Under the pieces are notes generated by a model. The model made no database searches and was not told the DNA's origin. It saw nothing but the letters and a program-made list of their open reading frames with translations. A DNA stretch of 64,000 bases, from positions 1,308,577-1,372,576 of the forward strand of contig CM035360.1 in assembly GCA_020137815.1 (NCBI GenBank), written 5' to 3'. Positions 63,903 to 64,000 of the stretch are shown here, in pieces. Within the stretch, counting starts at the first letter, position 1; every line of letters starts with the position of its first letter. The DNA comes from Hormiphora californensis. Lineage: Eukaryota > Ctenophora > Tentaculata > Cydippida > Pleurobrachiidae. The translations under genes and the position numbers were made by a program.

Positions 63903-64000
63903 ATGAATGTTGATCACGAGATTGAGCTGCTAAAAGAGGAAATGAAGAGATTGGGAGAGGAACAAAGTGATGGGAGTATCGACGTTACATTTGGTACCCT
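63903..64000 (+). CDS. ABRACL: ABRACL (Costars domain) start, cut by the window edge
   Basis: ATG at 63,903 opens MNVDHEIELLKEEMKRLG, then DGSIDVTFGT, continuing to the edge (32 codons). This matches the start of the small Costars family protein ABRACL (MNV-x-H-E-x-x-L-L-x-E-E-x-x-R-L-G, then D-G-x-x-x-V-x-F-G), an actin-regulating protein of about 80 residues. The start is well placed, with an AAAATG context after AT-rich flank. The remaining roughly 50 residues lie outside the window. Identification rests on the conserved N-terminus alone. Confidence 0.88.
   Translation, partial: MNVDHEIELLKEEMKRLGEEQSDGSIDVTFGT

Overview
This is eukaryotic, almost certainly animal, nuclear DNA. Several genes have GT-AG introns in consistent phase. 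The recognisable proteins (PTEN, a tandem-domain protein tyrosine phosphatase, a DUF836 glutaredoxin-like protein, and the start of the Costars protein ABRACL) are animal-type. A truncated reverse-transcriptase tail belongs to a type I associate with cnidarian, sponge and other invertebrate genomes. A non-bilaterian or other invertebrate animal is my best guess, at low confidence.

Left part (1-45,300, + strand): a single enormous coding region that enters from beyond the left edge and ends at 45,300, with no convincing intron. It encodes an unrecognised, very basic (K/R/T/V/S/H-rich) repeat protein of about 15,000 residues. A signature of the type D-S-F-V-V-T-T-x-x-K-D-x-S-x-K-V recurs about 25 times. 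Two different cysteine-rich module families are inserted in it. A 5-6 kb mega-repeat occurs four times (starting near 14.2, 19.9, 25.85 and 31.1 kb), and the C-terminus carries acidic ESYSLQ repeats. The frame is interrupted about 22 times. By hand reading, about 20 of these advance the frame by +1, as if one extra base were present. They cluster in mega-repeat copy 1 (14.3-19.9 kb) and near 42.5-43.9 kb, while 17 kb in between is uninterrupted. I read them mainly as consensus insertion errors, or decay of some copies.

Right part (45.3-64 kb): AT-richer, ordinary intron-containing genes on the + strand. They are a 14-exon tandem PTP (46,563-51,382) whose two domains keep the CX5R loop but lack the WPD aspartate; a 5'-truncated retrotransposon with a duplicated 3' tail (52.0-53.2 kb); a 9-exon PTEN (53,870-59,218); a two-exon glutaredoxin-like gene (61,442-62,847); and the first 32 codons of ABRACL (63,903 to the edge).

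The non-coding DNA is rich in short tandem arrays and small inverted-repeat elements. Several arrays begin exactly at splice sites (PTEN intron 1 donor, glutaredoxin donor and acceptor). A 44-bp satellite downstream of PTEN carries an RFX X-box-like palindrome in each unit. An 858-bp element bounded by G17/C19 runs has an 8-bp target-site duplication. One end of a probable Helitron lies near 60.75 kb. The genes are not obviously functionally linked, although PTP and PTEN are both phosphatase-fold genes.
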